A DNA stretch of 64,000 bases from the NCBI RefSeq assembly GCF_000380645.1, contig NZ_AQXZ01000015.1, forward strand, positions 62,001-126,000, read 5' to 3'. Of this stretch, positions 8,088-17,911 are shown piece after piece. Within the stretch, counting starts at the first letter, position 1, and each line of letters starts with the position of its first letter. A model generated the notes under the pieces. It saw only the letters and a list, made by a program, of their open reading frames with translations, had not been told where the DNA came from and ran no database searches. This stretch comes from Smaragdicoccus niigatensis DSM 44881 = NBRC 103563 (GTDB lineage Bacteria > Actinomycetota > Actinomycetes > Mycobacteriales > Mycobacteriaceae). A program made the translations under genes and the position numbers.

Positions 8088-8771
8088 GTGAACTCACCCA
8101 CGGCAACCGTCCTGGTCGTTGACGACGACCAGGACGTTCGCATGTCCGTCGAACGTGCCCTTCGCCTGTCGGGATTCACCGTGTTCACTGCGGCCGACGG
8201 CGCCGCCGCGCTCCGTAGCGTGAGCGAGCACTCCCCCGACGTCATCGTCCTCGACATGAACATGCCGCTCCTGGACGGCACCGGAGTCGTCACCGCGCTG
8301 CGCGCGATGGGCAACGACGTTCCGATCTGCGTTCTGAGCGCCCGGAACTCCGTCGACGACCGCATCGCCGGGCTCGAAGCCGGCGCCGACGACTACCTCG
8401 TGAAACCCTTCGTTCTCGCCGAACTCGTGGCGCGGTTGAAAGCACTGTTGCGGCGACGGCCGGAGACTGCGGTCAGCGATCAGCTCATCCGCGTCGGCAC
8501 GGTCGAGATCGATCTTCCGGGCTACCGTGTGTTCCGCGATGGTGCCGAAATTCCGCTGACCAAGCGCGAATTCGAACTCCTGGCGACGCTCGCCAACAAC
8601 CGCGGCGTCGTCCTGAGCCGGACGCGGCTGCTCGAGTTGGTGTGGGGCTACGACTTCGACGCCGACACCAACGTCGTCGACGTGTTCGTCGGCTACCTGC
8701 GCCGCAAGCTCTCGGCGGGCGGCCCCGAAATTATCCACACCGTGCGTGGCGTCGGGTACGTGCTGCGATGA
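8088..8771 (+). CDS. prrA: Response regulator PrrA
   Basis: 227-residue OmpR/PhoB-family regulator. The receiver domain has the acidic pocket VDDD (11-14), the phosphorylated aspartate D56 in VLDMNMP, and the lysine of LVKPF. The C-terminal winged helix carries [21 protein letters not shown] and [14 protein letters not shown], which binds DNA. The sequence matches mycobacterial PrrA along its whole length. The GTG at 8088 is preferred since it gives the usual short N-terminus; an in-frame GTG at 8052 would overlap the previous gene. Its stop overlaps the start of prrB by ATGA, so the two are translationally coupled. In mycobacteria PrrAB is needed for adaptation to infection and hypoxia or nitrogen stress. 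Confidence 0.93.
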   Translation: MNSPTATVLVVDDDQDVRMSVERALRLSGFTVFTAADGAAALRSVSEHSPDVIVLDMNMPLLDGTGVVTALRAMGNDVPICVLSARNSVDDRIAGLEAGADDYLVKPFVLAELVARLKALLRRRPETAVSDQLIRVGTVEIDLPGYRVFRDGAEIPLTKREFELLATLANNRGVVLSRTRLLELVWGYDFDADTNVVDVFVGYLRRKLSAGGPEIIHTVRGVGYVLR

Positions 8772-10048
8772 GGCGCGGTCAGTCGCTCCGAACCCGCGTC
8801 GCGTTGGCGGCCGCGCTCGGCGCGACGATCATCGTGGCCGTCACGTTCGCCGTCATGTACAAGGCGATCGCCCGAAGCAATCTCGAGCAGGTCGACCGAC
8901 GCCTGACGACTGCGTCCCGGTTGGTGCTTCTCGATCCGTCCAACGTCGTCGCGTTCGTCGCCGCAAATCGCGGTGCCGGCGAGGTGTCGGTGACGGTCCG
9001 GCACTCCGGTGAGCCGACCAGTTCCGACATCGAACTACCGCAGTTGGCGGACGGTCGAGCCACGGTGGAGGTCGGCGGAAGGCCGTATCGGCTGCTCACC
9101 GTTTCGCGACCCCGGCTCGACGACGTCGTCACCTTGGGACTGCCTCTCAAGGAAGTCACCATCCAGACCAACAAGCAACGACAACGGGTTCTGGCTGCCG
9201 GGATCGCGGCGATCGCCGCCGCGGCCGGACTGGGTTGGGCGCTCGGCGGCCGGGCGCTGCGCCCCATCGCCCGGCTGACCTCCTGGGTCCATTCCCACCC
9301 ACAAACCGGGCCGCCACCGAAATCCGGCGTGCGCGAGGCCGACGAACTCTCCGACGCGCTCGCCACAATGAACAAACGGTCCGCCTCGTCCTTGGAGACC
9401 GCCCGGGACTTCGCCGCGGCGGCGGCGCATGAATTGCGCACTCCGCTGACCGCGATGCGCACCAACGTCGACGTGCTTCGGACCATGGACCTCGATCGCG
9501 CTGCTCGCGAAGAGGTGCTCGCCGATCTCGATCGCACACAGGCCCGTATCGAATCCACGTTGCGGGCACTCGAGCAACTCGCGGTTGGGGACCTGGCTTC
9601 GCCCGCCAGCCGCGTCGAAGCCGATCTCGCTGAGCTGTGCGATCGCGCCGCGCACGATGCCGCACGCGCGATGCCCGATCTTGCCGTCGAACTAGACGTC
9701 GACCCGGAACTCGTCGTCCTGGGCTTCCCGGCCGGCCTGCGACTCGTCGTCGACAACGCGCTGACCAATGCCCGCCGCCATGGGAATGCCACGCGCGCAA
9801 TCGTTTCCGCACATCGCCAGCCCACCGGCCGGGTGGTGTTGGCGATCGACGACGACGGCACCGGAATCCCGCGGGGCGATCGCCAACGGGTGTTCGAACG
9901 CTTCGTTCGCGGTACCGGCGCCGCACCGGGCGGCTCCGGACTCGGACTCGCACTCATCGCACAGCAGGCCGCACTCCATGGCGGACGTGCCTGGATCGAG
10001 GACAGCTCGCTCGGCGGCGCGAGGCTCGTCGTCGAACTTGCTGGCTAG
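8768..10048 (+). CDS. prrB: Sensor histidine kinase PrrB
   Basis: 426-residue membrane kinase partner of PrrA. One transmembrane helix spans residues about 11-34 and a second about 140-160, enclosing a short extracytoplasmic sensor. A HAMP-like segment follows. The phospho-accepting histidine is H221 in [15 protein letters not shown]. The ATPase domain shows the N box [13 protein letters not shown], the G1 box DDDGTGIP and the G2 box [13 protein letters not shown]. The ATG lies within the prrA stop (ATGA). Its TAG stop forms the shared CTAG with the convergent gene that ends at 10045. The stimulus is unknown; a haem-binding protein upstream hints at a haem or redox link but does not prove one. 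Confidence 0.92.
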   Translation: MRRGQSLRTRVALAAALGATIIVAVTFAVMYKAIARSNLEQVDRRLTTASRLVLLDPSNVVAFVAANRGAGEVSVTVRHSGEPTSSDIELPQLADGRATVEVGGRPYRLLTVSRPRLDDVVTLGLPLKEVTIQTNKQRQRVLAAGIAAIAAAAGLGWALGGRALRPIARLTSWVHSHPQTGPPPKSGVREADELSDALATMNKRSASSLETARDFAAAAAHELRTPLTAMRTNVDVLRTMDLDRAAREEVLADLDRTQARIESTLRALEQLAVGDLASPASRVEADLAELCDRAAHDAARAMPDLAVELDVDPELVVLGFPAGLRLVVDNALTNARRHGNATRAIVSAHRQPTGRVVLAIDDDGTGIPRGDRQRVFERFVRGTGAAPGGSGLGLALIAQQAALHGGRAWIEDSSLGGARLVVELAG

Positions 10049-11265
10049 TCCTCGATTTCGGCGAGCAGCGGACCGAGGTGCTCACCCAGACCGGTGTCCG
10101 CGAGCTGCAGCCGGATCAACCGCATATCGCGCGGGGTGATGAACGGCAGCCACGCCCTGCCGATCAAGGACTGCACCTCGGGCTCCTGCGCGGCGACCGT
10201 GCGCAGCAGCGGCAACCACATCCCGAGTTCGGTCAAGTAGTGACCGTGTACCTGGAGCGCCGTGGGATCGGCGGCCGACAGCACTTCGAGCGCCAGCACC
10301 TGCGACGGTTTCGGCATGAACTCGAGAATCTCGACGAGGCCCTTCCACAACGCCTGGTCGAGGTTGCGGGTCACGGTCTCGACGATCTTCGCGAGAATGT
10401 CGGGTTCATTGATTACCGGAGTCTGCGCGACTCGGACGCGGTCCTCGGGATGAATCACGCCTCCGACCCGGATGACGTCGGCGGCGTACCCCTCCTCAAC
10501 CCAGAATCGAGCCAGTTTCGGCACGAGGTCCGGACCGCGGTCAAGCAGTGCCTTCACCGCATCGGCCGCGACGCCCGGTTCGCAGCGCGCGATGACCGAG
10601 AGGGCGGCGATCATCAACTCGTCGTCATCGGCCGCGTCGAGGTGATCCAGGATTGCGTCCACGCGTTCCGGGGCGTTATCGAGCACGAACCGCAGGACTC
10701 GGTTGGCGAGATCGGGTGACAACGCGTACGCCGCGGCCTTGATCGCCTCGGAGTCGTCAAACTCGCCCGCGCACACCGCGTCACCGAGCATGTCGGGCGC
10801 CGCCATGATGAGGCTCGCGGCGGTGATGTAGTCGCGGCGGTTGAGAATCTCGCGAGCGACGTTGATGACAACCTGGGGATCGACGATCGGTGCGATCGCC
10901 ACAACGGCCCGCGGATCGATGTGCGGTGCAACCTGGGCGGCATACTTCGGGTCCACGAACCGCAGGAGCGCGGCGCTGCGCTTGGGATGGTGGGTACCGA
11001 GCGCTCCGATGGTTCGTCCGGCGAGGCGAGGGGGCACCCGCTTCTGCGCGAATCGCGCGGCCAGGCGCAATGGCGCGGCGGGAGCAAGGGTCGCGACTCG
11101 GCCGAACGTGTGTGCCAAGTCGTCGTGGAACACCCGCGAGATCCGCTCCCGGAGGTCGGCGACGTTCTCGGCGCTGAGGCGTTCGAGGTGCGCGAGGCTC
11201 TCCGGACTGATTTCCAACAGTCGAGCGAGAAGGACCACCTGGCCGTGCGTCACCAGGCTGTTCAC
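10045..11265 (-). CDS. Conserved helical-repeat protein of unknown function
   Basis: 406-residue soluble protein that I do not recognise. It is almost entirely alpha-helical, with repeated helical pairs such as IDPRAVVAIAPIVDPQVVINVA and the VLDNAPERVDAILDHLD type segments. This resembles HEAT/ARM-like scaffolds or the cytosolic helical domain of MgtE-type proteins. There is no signal peptide, no membrane segment, no cysteine-rich site and no nucleotide-binding motif. Its ATG overlaps the stop of the small gene upstream by 4 bp, so the two are translationally coupled and may work as a complex. It is convergent with prrB and shares the CTAG stop tetranucleotide with it. Confidence 0.8.
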   Translation of the reverse strand: MNSLVTHGQVVLLARLLEISPESLAHLERLSAENVADLRERISRVFHDDLAHTFGRVATLAPAAPLRLAARFAQKRVPPRLAGRTIGALGTHHPKRSAALLRFVDPKYAAQVAPHIDPRAVVAIAPIVDPQVVINVAREILNRRDYITAASLIMAAPDMLGDAVCAGEFDDSEAIKAAAYALSPDLANRVLRFVLDNAPERVDAILDHLDAADDDELMIAALSVIARCEPGVAADAVKALLDRGPDLVPKLARFWVEEGYAADVIRVGGVIHPEDRVRVAQTPVINEPDILAKIVETVTRNLDQALWKGLVEILEFMPKPSQVLALEVLSAADPTALQVHGHYLTELGMWLPLLRTVAAQEPEVQSLIGRAWLPFITPRDMRLIRLQLADTGLGEHLGPLLAEIED

Positions 11266-11492
11266 AGGTTCAGCCCCTGGCTGATCACGAGCCCCTTGAT
11301 CAACGGGCGGAGGAACCTGGGGAAGCCGACGAGCGACGCTTCGATGTCAGCGGCGATCTCGTCGCGTTCGAGCACCCGCACCGCGCGGATCGATTCGAGC
11401 AGTTGCGCGCACTCCGAGTCGGACAGGAGCCCGAGGGACTGCACCGAGCTACCCAGCAGGTGGTCCAATTCGAGGCGCGCGCTAACGCTCAT
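11262..11492 (-). CDS. Small conserved protein coupled to the helical-repeat protein
   Basis: 76-residue protein of unknown function. The ATG at 11492 is chosen because it begins MSVSARLELDHLL and avoids a longer, unsupported N-terminus. The visible features are a leucine-rich amphipathic helix, an acidic stretch (VLERDEIAADIEASL) and a C-terminal GFPRFLRPLIKGLVISQGL segment. Its stop codon overlaps the next start (ATGA at 11262-11265), which indicates coupled synthesis and suggests a stable partnership. It looks like a helical adaptor, but no function can be stated. Confidence 0.7.
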   Translation of the reverse strand: MSVSARLELDHLLGSSVQSLGLLSDSECAQLLESIRAVRVLERDEIAADIEASLVGFPRFLRPLIKGLVISQGLNL

Positions 11493-11529
11493 GCCGTCAT
11501 GATGCCGCAAAGATCATTGCGGCAGATCA

Positions 11530-11557
11530 AAAACGCCCGGTCCGAGGACCGGGCGTT
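11530..11557 (-). terminator. Intrinsic terminator after the citrate synthase-FKBP operon
   Basis: Arms 11530-11542 and 11545-11557 pair perfectly (AAACGCCCGGTCC) round a tight loop. It lies 20 bp beyond the FKBP stop. Flanking A and T runs allow it to work on either strand. Confidence 0.85.
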
Positions 11558-11577
11558 TGATGGCTATTGCGCCAGGA

Positions 11578-11937
11578 CTAACGCGTGGCGAGCAGGTCGA
11601 TCACGAAAACGAGCGTCTTGCCCGACAGACGGTGGCCGCTACCAGCCGGACCGTAGGCCTGCTCCGGCGGAATCGTGAGCTGGCGACGACCGCCGACACG
11701 CATACCCGGGATGCCGTCCTGCCAGCCCTTGATCAGTCCACGCAGCGGGAAGGTGATCGATTCGCCGCGGTTCCACGACGAGTCGAACTCCTCGCCGGAC
11801 TCGAATTCGACCCCGAGGTAGTGGACCTCGACGGACGCACCCGGCTGCGCCTCGGCTCCCTCACCGACGACCAGATCCTTGATGACCAACTCCGACGGGG
11901 CCGGGCCATCCTGGAACTCGACTTCAGGCTTGCTCAT
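11578..11937 (-). CDS. FKBP-type peptidyl-prolyl cis-trans isomerase
   Basis: 119-residue single-domain FKBP that speeds proline isomerisation in folding proteins. The binding-pocket motifs are present: VEVHYLGVEFESGEEFDSSW, FPLRGLIKGWQDGIPGM and GRRQLTIPPEQAYG. No signal peptide is seen, so it is cytoplasmic. GGAGG precedes the ATG. It begins 22 bp after citrate synthase on the same strand, so the two form an operon closed by the terminator at 11530-11557. The call is firm; the client proteins are unknown. Confidence 0.93.
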   Translation of the reverse strand: MSKPEVEFQDGPAPSELVIKDLVVGEGAEAQPGASVEVHYLGVEFESGEEFDSSWNRGESITFPLRGLIKGWQDGIPGMRVGGRRQLTIPPEQAYGPAGSGHRLSGKTLVFVIDLLATR

Positions 11938-11959
11938 TACGGAATTCCTCCAGAGAAGT

Positions 11960-13255
<1,296 letters not shown>

Positions 13256-13435
13256 GGATGATCCCTCTCAACTTGAGCTCGTTCGGCATGAACGCCGGTT
13301 CAGTGTTCATGCGGGCTAACCGCTTACGCTAGCCGTTGTCGACAAGCGCCGATAAATCAGGGTAAATGCATGCCTGTTGCAGGCACGTTTCGTGAGGCTC
13401 ACGGTACCTGCGATTCGGCGTGATTGTTCACTGCT

Positions 13436-14362
13436 TCACGAGACCGCATGGATTCCCCATGATCCCGCCCACATCTGGCCCGGTTCCAGAATCACCAGGT
13501 CCGTGCCGGAGTTAAACGCGTTGGCAGGGCACGACATTGGCTCGATCGCCAACGCTCGCCCGCGGTTCGGGTACGCCTGCCCCTTCTCCGGATCAGCGGT
13601 GAAGATCTGCACCCAGCGCAGGCCCTCGTCGGCCCACAGAACTGTCCCATTTCCATCGGGTGCGCGCAGCACATAGCGCGCTCGACCGTCGTATTCACGT
13701 GCGATGTGGGTGAACGGTGTGTCGAGCCACACGCCCGCCAGCTTGCGGGGTTCAGAGAAGTCGAAATCCGTGCCGGCGACGGGCACGAGATCGCCGACGG
13801 GAACGAGTCGGTCCGGGTCGAGATCTGCGCGCACGCCCACATGGAATTCGAGAGTGCACTCGTCGAGCGGCACGTCACCGACCCGCGCGAAGCTGTGCAT
13901 TCCGAAGCCGAAGGGGGCCGCGGTCTCGCCGATGTTCGTGGCCGTGTGCGTTGCGGTGAGTCCGGACGCATTCAATTCATACGTCACGCCGAAACGCATC
14001 GGGAATCCCCAGCCCGGTTCATCGCCGACCTCGATCGTGAGCTCGACGCGAGACTCGCTATGGCTCAAGAGATCCCAGTCACGCCGACGCACCAGCCCGT
14101 GACTTGCATTGTTTCGTGCGGGTTCAGTGATCTCGAGGTCATGGTCGACGCCGGCGAACGTGAATTTTCCGTCGAGCACGCGGTTCGGCCACGGCGCAAG
14201 AATCAGGCCCGCAGACAACGGGGGCTTCTCCCCCGCCGGCCAGGTCTCGGTGAGCGGCCAGGGCTGCCCGTCCTTCTCGGTCTCGAGTGCACGCAGGCCA
14301 GCGCCCGTCGCGGCGATGTCGGCTCGATATGACCCGAACGCGATGGGGTAAGTCGTCGGCAT
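13436..14362 (-). CDS. Aldose 1-epimerase family protein
   Basis: 308-residue galactose-mutarotase-like enzyme that interconverts alpha and beta anomers of aldoses. The fold markers are LILAPWPNRVLDGKF, NNASHGLVRRRDW (with the catalytic histidine), FGFGMHSFARVG and the C-terminal AIEPMSCPANAFNSG, in which the glutamate is the likely base. It is a single gene facing the repeat-protein gene divergently. There is no sugar operon nearby, so the substrate is not known. Start ATG at 14362. Confidence 0.88.
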   Translation of the reverse strand: MPTTYPIAFGSYRADIAATGAGLRALETEKDGQPWPLTETWPAGEKPPLSAGLILAPWPNRVLDGKFTFAGVDHDLEITEPARNNASHGLVRRRDWDLLSHSESRVELTIEVGDEPGWGFPMRFGVTYELNASGLTATHTATNIGETAAPFGFGMHSFARVGDVPLDECTLEFHVGVRADLDPDRLVPVGDLVPVAGTDFDFSEPRKLAGVWLDTPFTHIAREYDGRARYVLRAPDGNGTVLWADEGLRWVQIFTADPEKGQAYPNRGRALAIEPMSCPANAFNSGTDLVILEPGQMWAGSWGIHAVS

Positions 14363-14474
14363 GGGTTCAAGTTTCGCGGGTGAGCTTGATGGATGCGGGG
14401 CGAATCCGCTATTCGATCAGGTGACTCCTGCGAGACAGTCACCCGTTGCGCGGGCCCCGGGCGACCCGCGGACG

Positions 14475-14505
14475 GTTTTGGAGAACCTGGGCGTTTTGGA
14501 GAACC
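14475..14505 (+). repeat. Twin 13-bp direct repeats upstream of the secreted repeat protein
   Basis: GTTTTGGAGAACC occurs at 14475-14487 and again at 14493-14505, 18 bp apart from start to start. The pair lies about 85 bp before the start at 14590, where a transcription activator or ECF sigma factor could act. I do not know the binder. The remaining bases of this 227-base gap show no gene. Confidence 0.5.
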
Positions 14506-14589
14506 CCCGTGTAAAACCGACATATCGCCCGACAAAGACTTCGTCTGTTCCAGGGCTGCGCACTGTCCCCCCGAACTCAAAGGTTCCTC

Positions 14590-15186
14590 ATGTCTCGATC
14601 TGTCGTCCGTTGGTCCGGCCGTATCAGCGCTGCCGTTGTGGGAGTAGCCCTCAGCGGCGGACTGCTCGGAGTACTCCCGAGCGCGAATGCCGCACCCAAC
14701 GGGTGCGTCTCGGTGAACGGTCATCAAGGTCCCAAGTACGGAACCGCCGAGTGCGCCAGCAGTGGGCGGTTCTCCGTTGCGATCGCCAATGGCAATGACA
14801 GTGAGGCAGTTGCCACCGGCGATTTCAACCGCGCGACCGCGAACGGCGAAGGCGCCCTTGCCTACGCCGAAGACGGCAGCCACAACTCAGCGACTGCGAA
14901 GGGCGACTACGCGGGTGCCTACGCCACGAGTGGCAACAACAACACAGCGACTGCGAAGGGCGACAGAACAACCGCTTTCGCCGGAGTCGGCGACAACAAC
15001 ACCGCCACTGCCACCGCCTACAACAGCAGAGCAGTGTCCGAGGTCGGCAGCAACAACGTCGTGAAGGCCACGGCACGAGACTCCCGGGCCGAGAATGTCA
15101 ACGGCAGCAACAATCGACTCACGGCCCGCACTCCCGGGTGCACGGTCTCCAACGTCGGCTCCGACGGGCAGACCCTGAGCTGCTGA
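14590..15186 (+). CDS. Secreted protein built from seven 19-residue repeats (curlin-like spacing)
   Basis: 198-residue exported protein. Residues 1-34 are a signal peptide ending S-A-N-A, then A-P. The mature chain is a short cysteine-bearing cap (C39, C55), seven tandem 19-residue units (residues 61-193), and a C-terminal cap (C184, C198). Unit consensus is N-x-A-T-A-x-G-x4-A-x-A-x2-G-x-N, so across unit borders it reads G-x-x-N-x-A, the spacing also found in curlin (CsgA) repeats. Alternating small residues and periodic Asn/Gly suggest a beta-solenoid or amyloid-forming roll. Composition is almost free of aromatic and charged clusters. The gene stands alone, divergent from the aldose epimerase and convergent with an MBL hydrolase. 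No curli export gene is nearby; export would be by Sec. Function is inferred only from shape. Confidence 0.75.
   Translation: MSRSVVRWSGRISAAVVGVALSGGLLGVLPSANAAPNGCVSVNGHQGPKYGTAECASSGRFSVAIANGNDSEAVATGDFNRATANGEGALAYAEDGSHNSATAKGDYAGAYATSGNNNTATAKGDRTTAFAGVGDNNTATATAYNSRAVSEVGSNNVVKATARDSRAENVNGSNNRLTARTPGCTVSNVGSDGQTLSC
14770..15168 (+). repeat. Seven tandem 57-bp units encoding 19-residue repeats
   Basis: Units start at 14770 and every 57 bp after it. The third and fourth are closest in DNA: CAGCGACTGCGAAGGGCGAC is identical at 14888-14907 and 14945-14964. Outer units have diverged in DNA while keeping the protein pattern, which suggests old duplication under selection. Confidence 0.8.
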
Positions 15187-15235
15187 AACCCTGGTGTCTT
15201 CGGGGCGAACAATTCATTCGCCAACTGCTGAGGAG

Positions 15236-16174
15236 TCAGGCCACGACCCCGAAGCGCGGTAGCGCGGCGACCGTGACATCGGGCAAGACGGCCCGGATCT
15301 CGTCCGCGACCCACGCCAGATTGGTCTGGGGGAGAAATCCGATGGGATCTTCGAGTGTGGCGAAAAAGTCGTCGTAGTGCATCGGCACGACAGTTTTGGG
15401 TCGCAACCGCGTGAGCACCCGCTCCCAGTAGTTCGGCGTGAAATTTCGGCCGGCTATGCCGGCGAGGAAGATGTCGACGTCGCGGTCCCGCACCGCGTCG
15501 TCGACGAGGTCCGCGCTCCCCTGGTGGTAGATGACGATGCCGGCGACCGCAATGCGAATGCCCCAGGTCTGACCGCACTTGTAGTGCGGTGCGGACATCT
15601 GTTCGAGGGAGGTGGCGTCCGTGTCGCCGTCCATCGGGATACTGAGCCCCAGCACCAGCTTCGAATGGACACTCGGCGTGAAGGACACCTCAAACGGACC
15701 CAGCTGGTATCGGTAGTACGGCTCAGCGGTCACCGCCTGCCCGGCCAGCCCGTGTAGCGCCATCTGGTTTGCGAGCGACGTTGACCCGTACGCGGCGCAC
15801 CCGAATCGGCGTGCGAAAGCGGGAGCATCCAGCGAGTGGTCCCAGTGGGCGTGACCGCAGGCAATACCGACGACCTTCCCGCGCGGATCGAAGGCCGCGA
15901 TCCGCTCCGGGTCCGGCAGGACCGTGCGCCGGAGCACGAGATCCTTGATCGGAAAACGCGAGACGAACGGATCGATCAGCAGCGTCTGGCCTTCGAAGGT
16001 GAGGCGGTATCCGGCCACTCCGAGCCATTCGAGCTCGAGCCCAACGGGAAGCTCCACCGGCACTCTTTCCAGCTTCGCCAGCGCCGCGAGGTCGGCGCGA
16101 TGGTGCTGGGACCTGGTCATCCGGTAGTGCGCCAACTCGACTGCGTGCCGAGCCGCCGTAACGGCCTCCCACAT
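15236..16174 (-). CDS. MBL-fold metal-dependent hydrolase
   Basis: 312-residue metallo-beta-lactamase-fold protein. The metal motif C-G-H-A-H-W-D-H-S-L-D is clear, with later ligands in TPSVHSKLVLG, IVIYHQGSADLVDD and VPMHYDDFF. The segment YRLTFEGQTLLIDPFVSRFP is typical of UlaG-like hydrolases. Good ribosome site GGAGGG before the ATG. It lies 23 bp after the MpaB-type gene on the same strand, so they may be co-expressed. There is no signal peptide. It is not a close paralog of the MBL gene at 5645. Substrate unknown. Confidence 0.83.
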   Translation of the reverse strand: MWEAVTAARHAVELAHYRMTRSQHHRADLAALAKLERVPVELPVGLELEWLGVAGYRLTFEGQTLLIDPFVSRFPIKDLVLRRTVLPDPERIAAFDPRGKVVGIACGHAHWDHSLDAPAFARRFGCAAYGSTSLANQMALHGLAGQAVTAEPYYRYQLGPFEVSFTPSVHSKLVLGLSIPMDGDTDATSLEQMSAPHYKCGQTWGIRIAVAGIVIYHQGSADLVDDAVRDRDVDIFLAGIAGRNFTPNYWERVLTRLRPKTVVPMHYDDFFATLEDPIGFLPQTNLAWVADEIRAVLPDVTVAALPRFGVVA

Positions 16175-16197
16175 CTGAAACCCTCCCAGGACTGAAG

Positions 16198-17094
16198 TCA
16201 GGCCTTCGGCTGGTAGCCCATCGCGGAAATGTCTGGGTCCTCACCAAGCCTGCTGAAGCTTGTCACCCAGCTGGCATCGAGCCGGTGAAACGCCCCGAGT
16301 CGTGCGGTTGCCAATACCTTCACGATCGGGTTCATGGCGAATTTTCCGACGGGGAGAGGGCTGTCGAAAAGACACAGTTCCCGAACCTCCGCGCTCGTCC
16401 CTTCGATAAGGAGTTCTCGAACCGCGGGCCGCAGCGGTAGCGGAACGTATTCGGACACCCCTTTGATCAGCCCTTTGAACGATTCGTGCGCTGCTTCTGA
16501 TGGCTCGAACCAGCGCTTTTCGTAGTCGTCGATCCAGGTCAGAAACTCTTCGCGGGTTTCGGGTACATCCTTGAGTCGCATCGCCTTACCGACGCCCACC
16601 CAGAAGTGAAACCGCGCCTCGTTCTCCTTGTCGGAGAACCACTCGTGTCCGTAGTTCTTGGCGAATCGCTCTTGGTCGAAGATCAGCATTCCCAGCACGT
16701 GGACCTGCGTCTCGTTGCCGATGCCTTTGACGGTGCGGTGGATGTCCTGCACGCGGTCGTAAATTCCCTGAGCTTTGTCAGTTCCGAATCCATAGCGCAT
16801 GAAGAGTCCGAAGAACGCCAGAGTGTCGACGTCACGCCGGGCCGATGCCACGATCTGGTCCCCTTCACCGTTTCGCCAGATCCGGTGCGCAACAGCTGGA
16901 TTGCCAAGAGTCCTGGCAAATCCGGCGGAGTATCCGAGGTACCCCAGCAACGGAGGCGTGAGTACCTCCATGCTCAGATGCGTGATCTCGACGGCGTTGT
17001 CGACCGGGTCGAGTTCGTCGATCATCTGTTTGACCTCGAGGCCGCTGGCGCGGCGAGCTTCGTAGTACTGCTGCAGCGGCGCGGAATTGCTCAT
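16198..17094 (-). CDS. Oxygenase MpaB family (DUF2236) protein
   Basis: 298-residue alpha-helical protein resembling the DUF2236 or MpaB/latex-clearing-protein group of haem b oxygenases. Supporting segments are PAVAHRIWRNGEGDQIVASARRDVDTLAFF, a T-x-V-H-V-L-G-M-L-I-F-D-Q-E-R-F block and the W-I-D-D-Y-E-K-R-W helix. The family uses a histidine-ligated haem to cleave or oxidise hydrophobic substrates. Here the key histidine cannot be fixed by eye, so activity is uncertain. No signal peptide is present. The MBL hydrolase follows on the same strand after 23 bp. Confidence 0.6.
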   Translation of the reverse strand: MSNSAPLQQYYEARRASGLEVKQMIDELDPVDNAVEITHLSMEVLTPPLLGYLGYSAGFARTLGNPAVAHRIWRNGEGDQIVASARRDVDTLAFFGLFMRYGFGTDKAQGIYDRVQDIHRTVKGIGNETQVHVLGMLIFDQERFAKNYGHEWFSDKENEARFHFWVGVGKAMRLKDVPETREEFLTWIDDYEKRWFEPSEAAHESFKGLIKGVSEYVPLPLRPAVRELLIEGTSAEVRELCLFDSPLPVGKFAMNPIVKVLATARLGAFHRLDASWVTSFSRLGEDPDISAMGYQPKA

Positions 17095-17160
17095 AGGCGC
17101 AGGTTATCGGCAAGAAGTGGGCTGCGTGTCCCACTTGAGTCGTGCCCATCGAAGGTCGAC

Positions 17161-17826
17161 CTACGGCTGCAGGCGCGTGACGTCCCAACCGTCGGTCGTG
17201 CGCGTCAGCCGGATCCGATCGTGGAGGCGGTTCGTGCGTCCCTGCCAGAACTCGACGGTGCGCGGCGTGATCTCGAATCCACCCCAACCGAGCGGACGCG
17301 GAATGTCGTCGACTTTCGCGAACCGCTCCTCGACCTGGCTCAATTTCGCGTCGAGTTCAGTGCGAGATCCGATCGGGTTCGACTGCTCGGAAGCCCACGC
17401 GCCGAGCCGGGCACCCCGGGGTCGCTGCTCCCAGTACTCGTCGGACACGGCTTCGGGTACTCGACTGACATCGCCACGGAAGGTCACCTGCCGAGCGATC
17501 GATGCCCAGACGAAGGTCGCGGAGGCCACCGGACGTGCGGCAAGATGACGCCCCTTGCCCGATTCATAGTTCGTGTAGAAGGCAATGCCGGTGTCGCTCA
17601 GGCCCTTACAGAGGACCGTTCGAGTCGCCGGAAGTCCGTCGTCGCCGATCGTCGCCAACACCATCGCGTTGGGTTCGGAGACGCCGCCCTCGATCGCGGC
17701 GGCAAGCCAGGATTCGAACATCGGCCGCCACCCGGCCGCGCACGCATCCTCGGTCAACTCCACGGCCGGGCCGGAGTAGTCGACACGCATGTGGGCAAGA
17801 TCATCGGAATTGCGCGCAGGGGCCAC
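17161..17826 (-). CDS. pdxH: Pyridoxamine 5'-phosphate oxidase
   Basis: 221-residue FMN enzyme that makes pyridoxal 5'-phosphate from pyridoxine or pyridoxamine phosphate. Signature regions are PNAMVLATIGDDGLPATRTVLCKGL, FYTNYESGKGRHLAARPVASATFVW for FMN and phosphate binding, and the C-terminal RLHDRIRLTRTTDGWDVTRLQP with the conserved R-L-x-P end. Starts at GTG 17826. It is transcribed alone, 66 bp from the MpaB-type gene. Its product feeds PLP enzymes in this window such as SerC and DapC. Confidence 0.93.
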   Translation of the reverse strand: MAPARNSDDLAHMRVDYSGPAVELTEDACAAGWRPMFESWLAAAIEGGVSEPNAMVLATIGDDGLPATRTVLCKGLSDTGIAFYTNYESGKGRHLAARPVASATFVWASIARQVTFRGDVSRVPEAVSDEYWEQRPRGARLGAWASEQSNPIGSRTELDAKLSQVEERFAKVDDIPRPLGWGGFEITPRTVEFWQGRTNRLHDRIRLTRTTDGWDVTRLQP

Positions 17827-17911
17827 AGCACAACGCTATCCGAGCATTCGCGCGACGTCAGCGAGAGCTTGACCTGCGCGATCAACGTCGGGACCGTATG
17901 GTTTTCAACCA

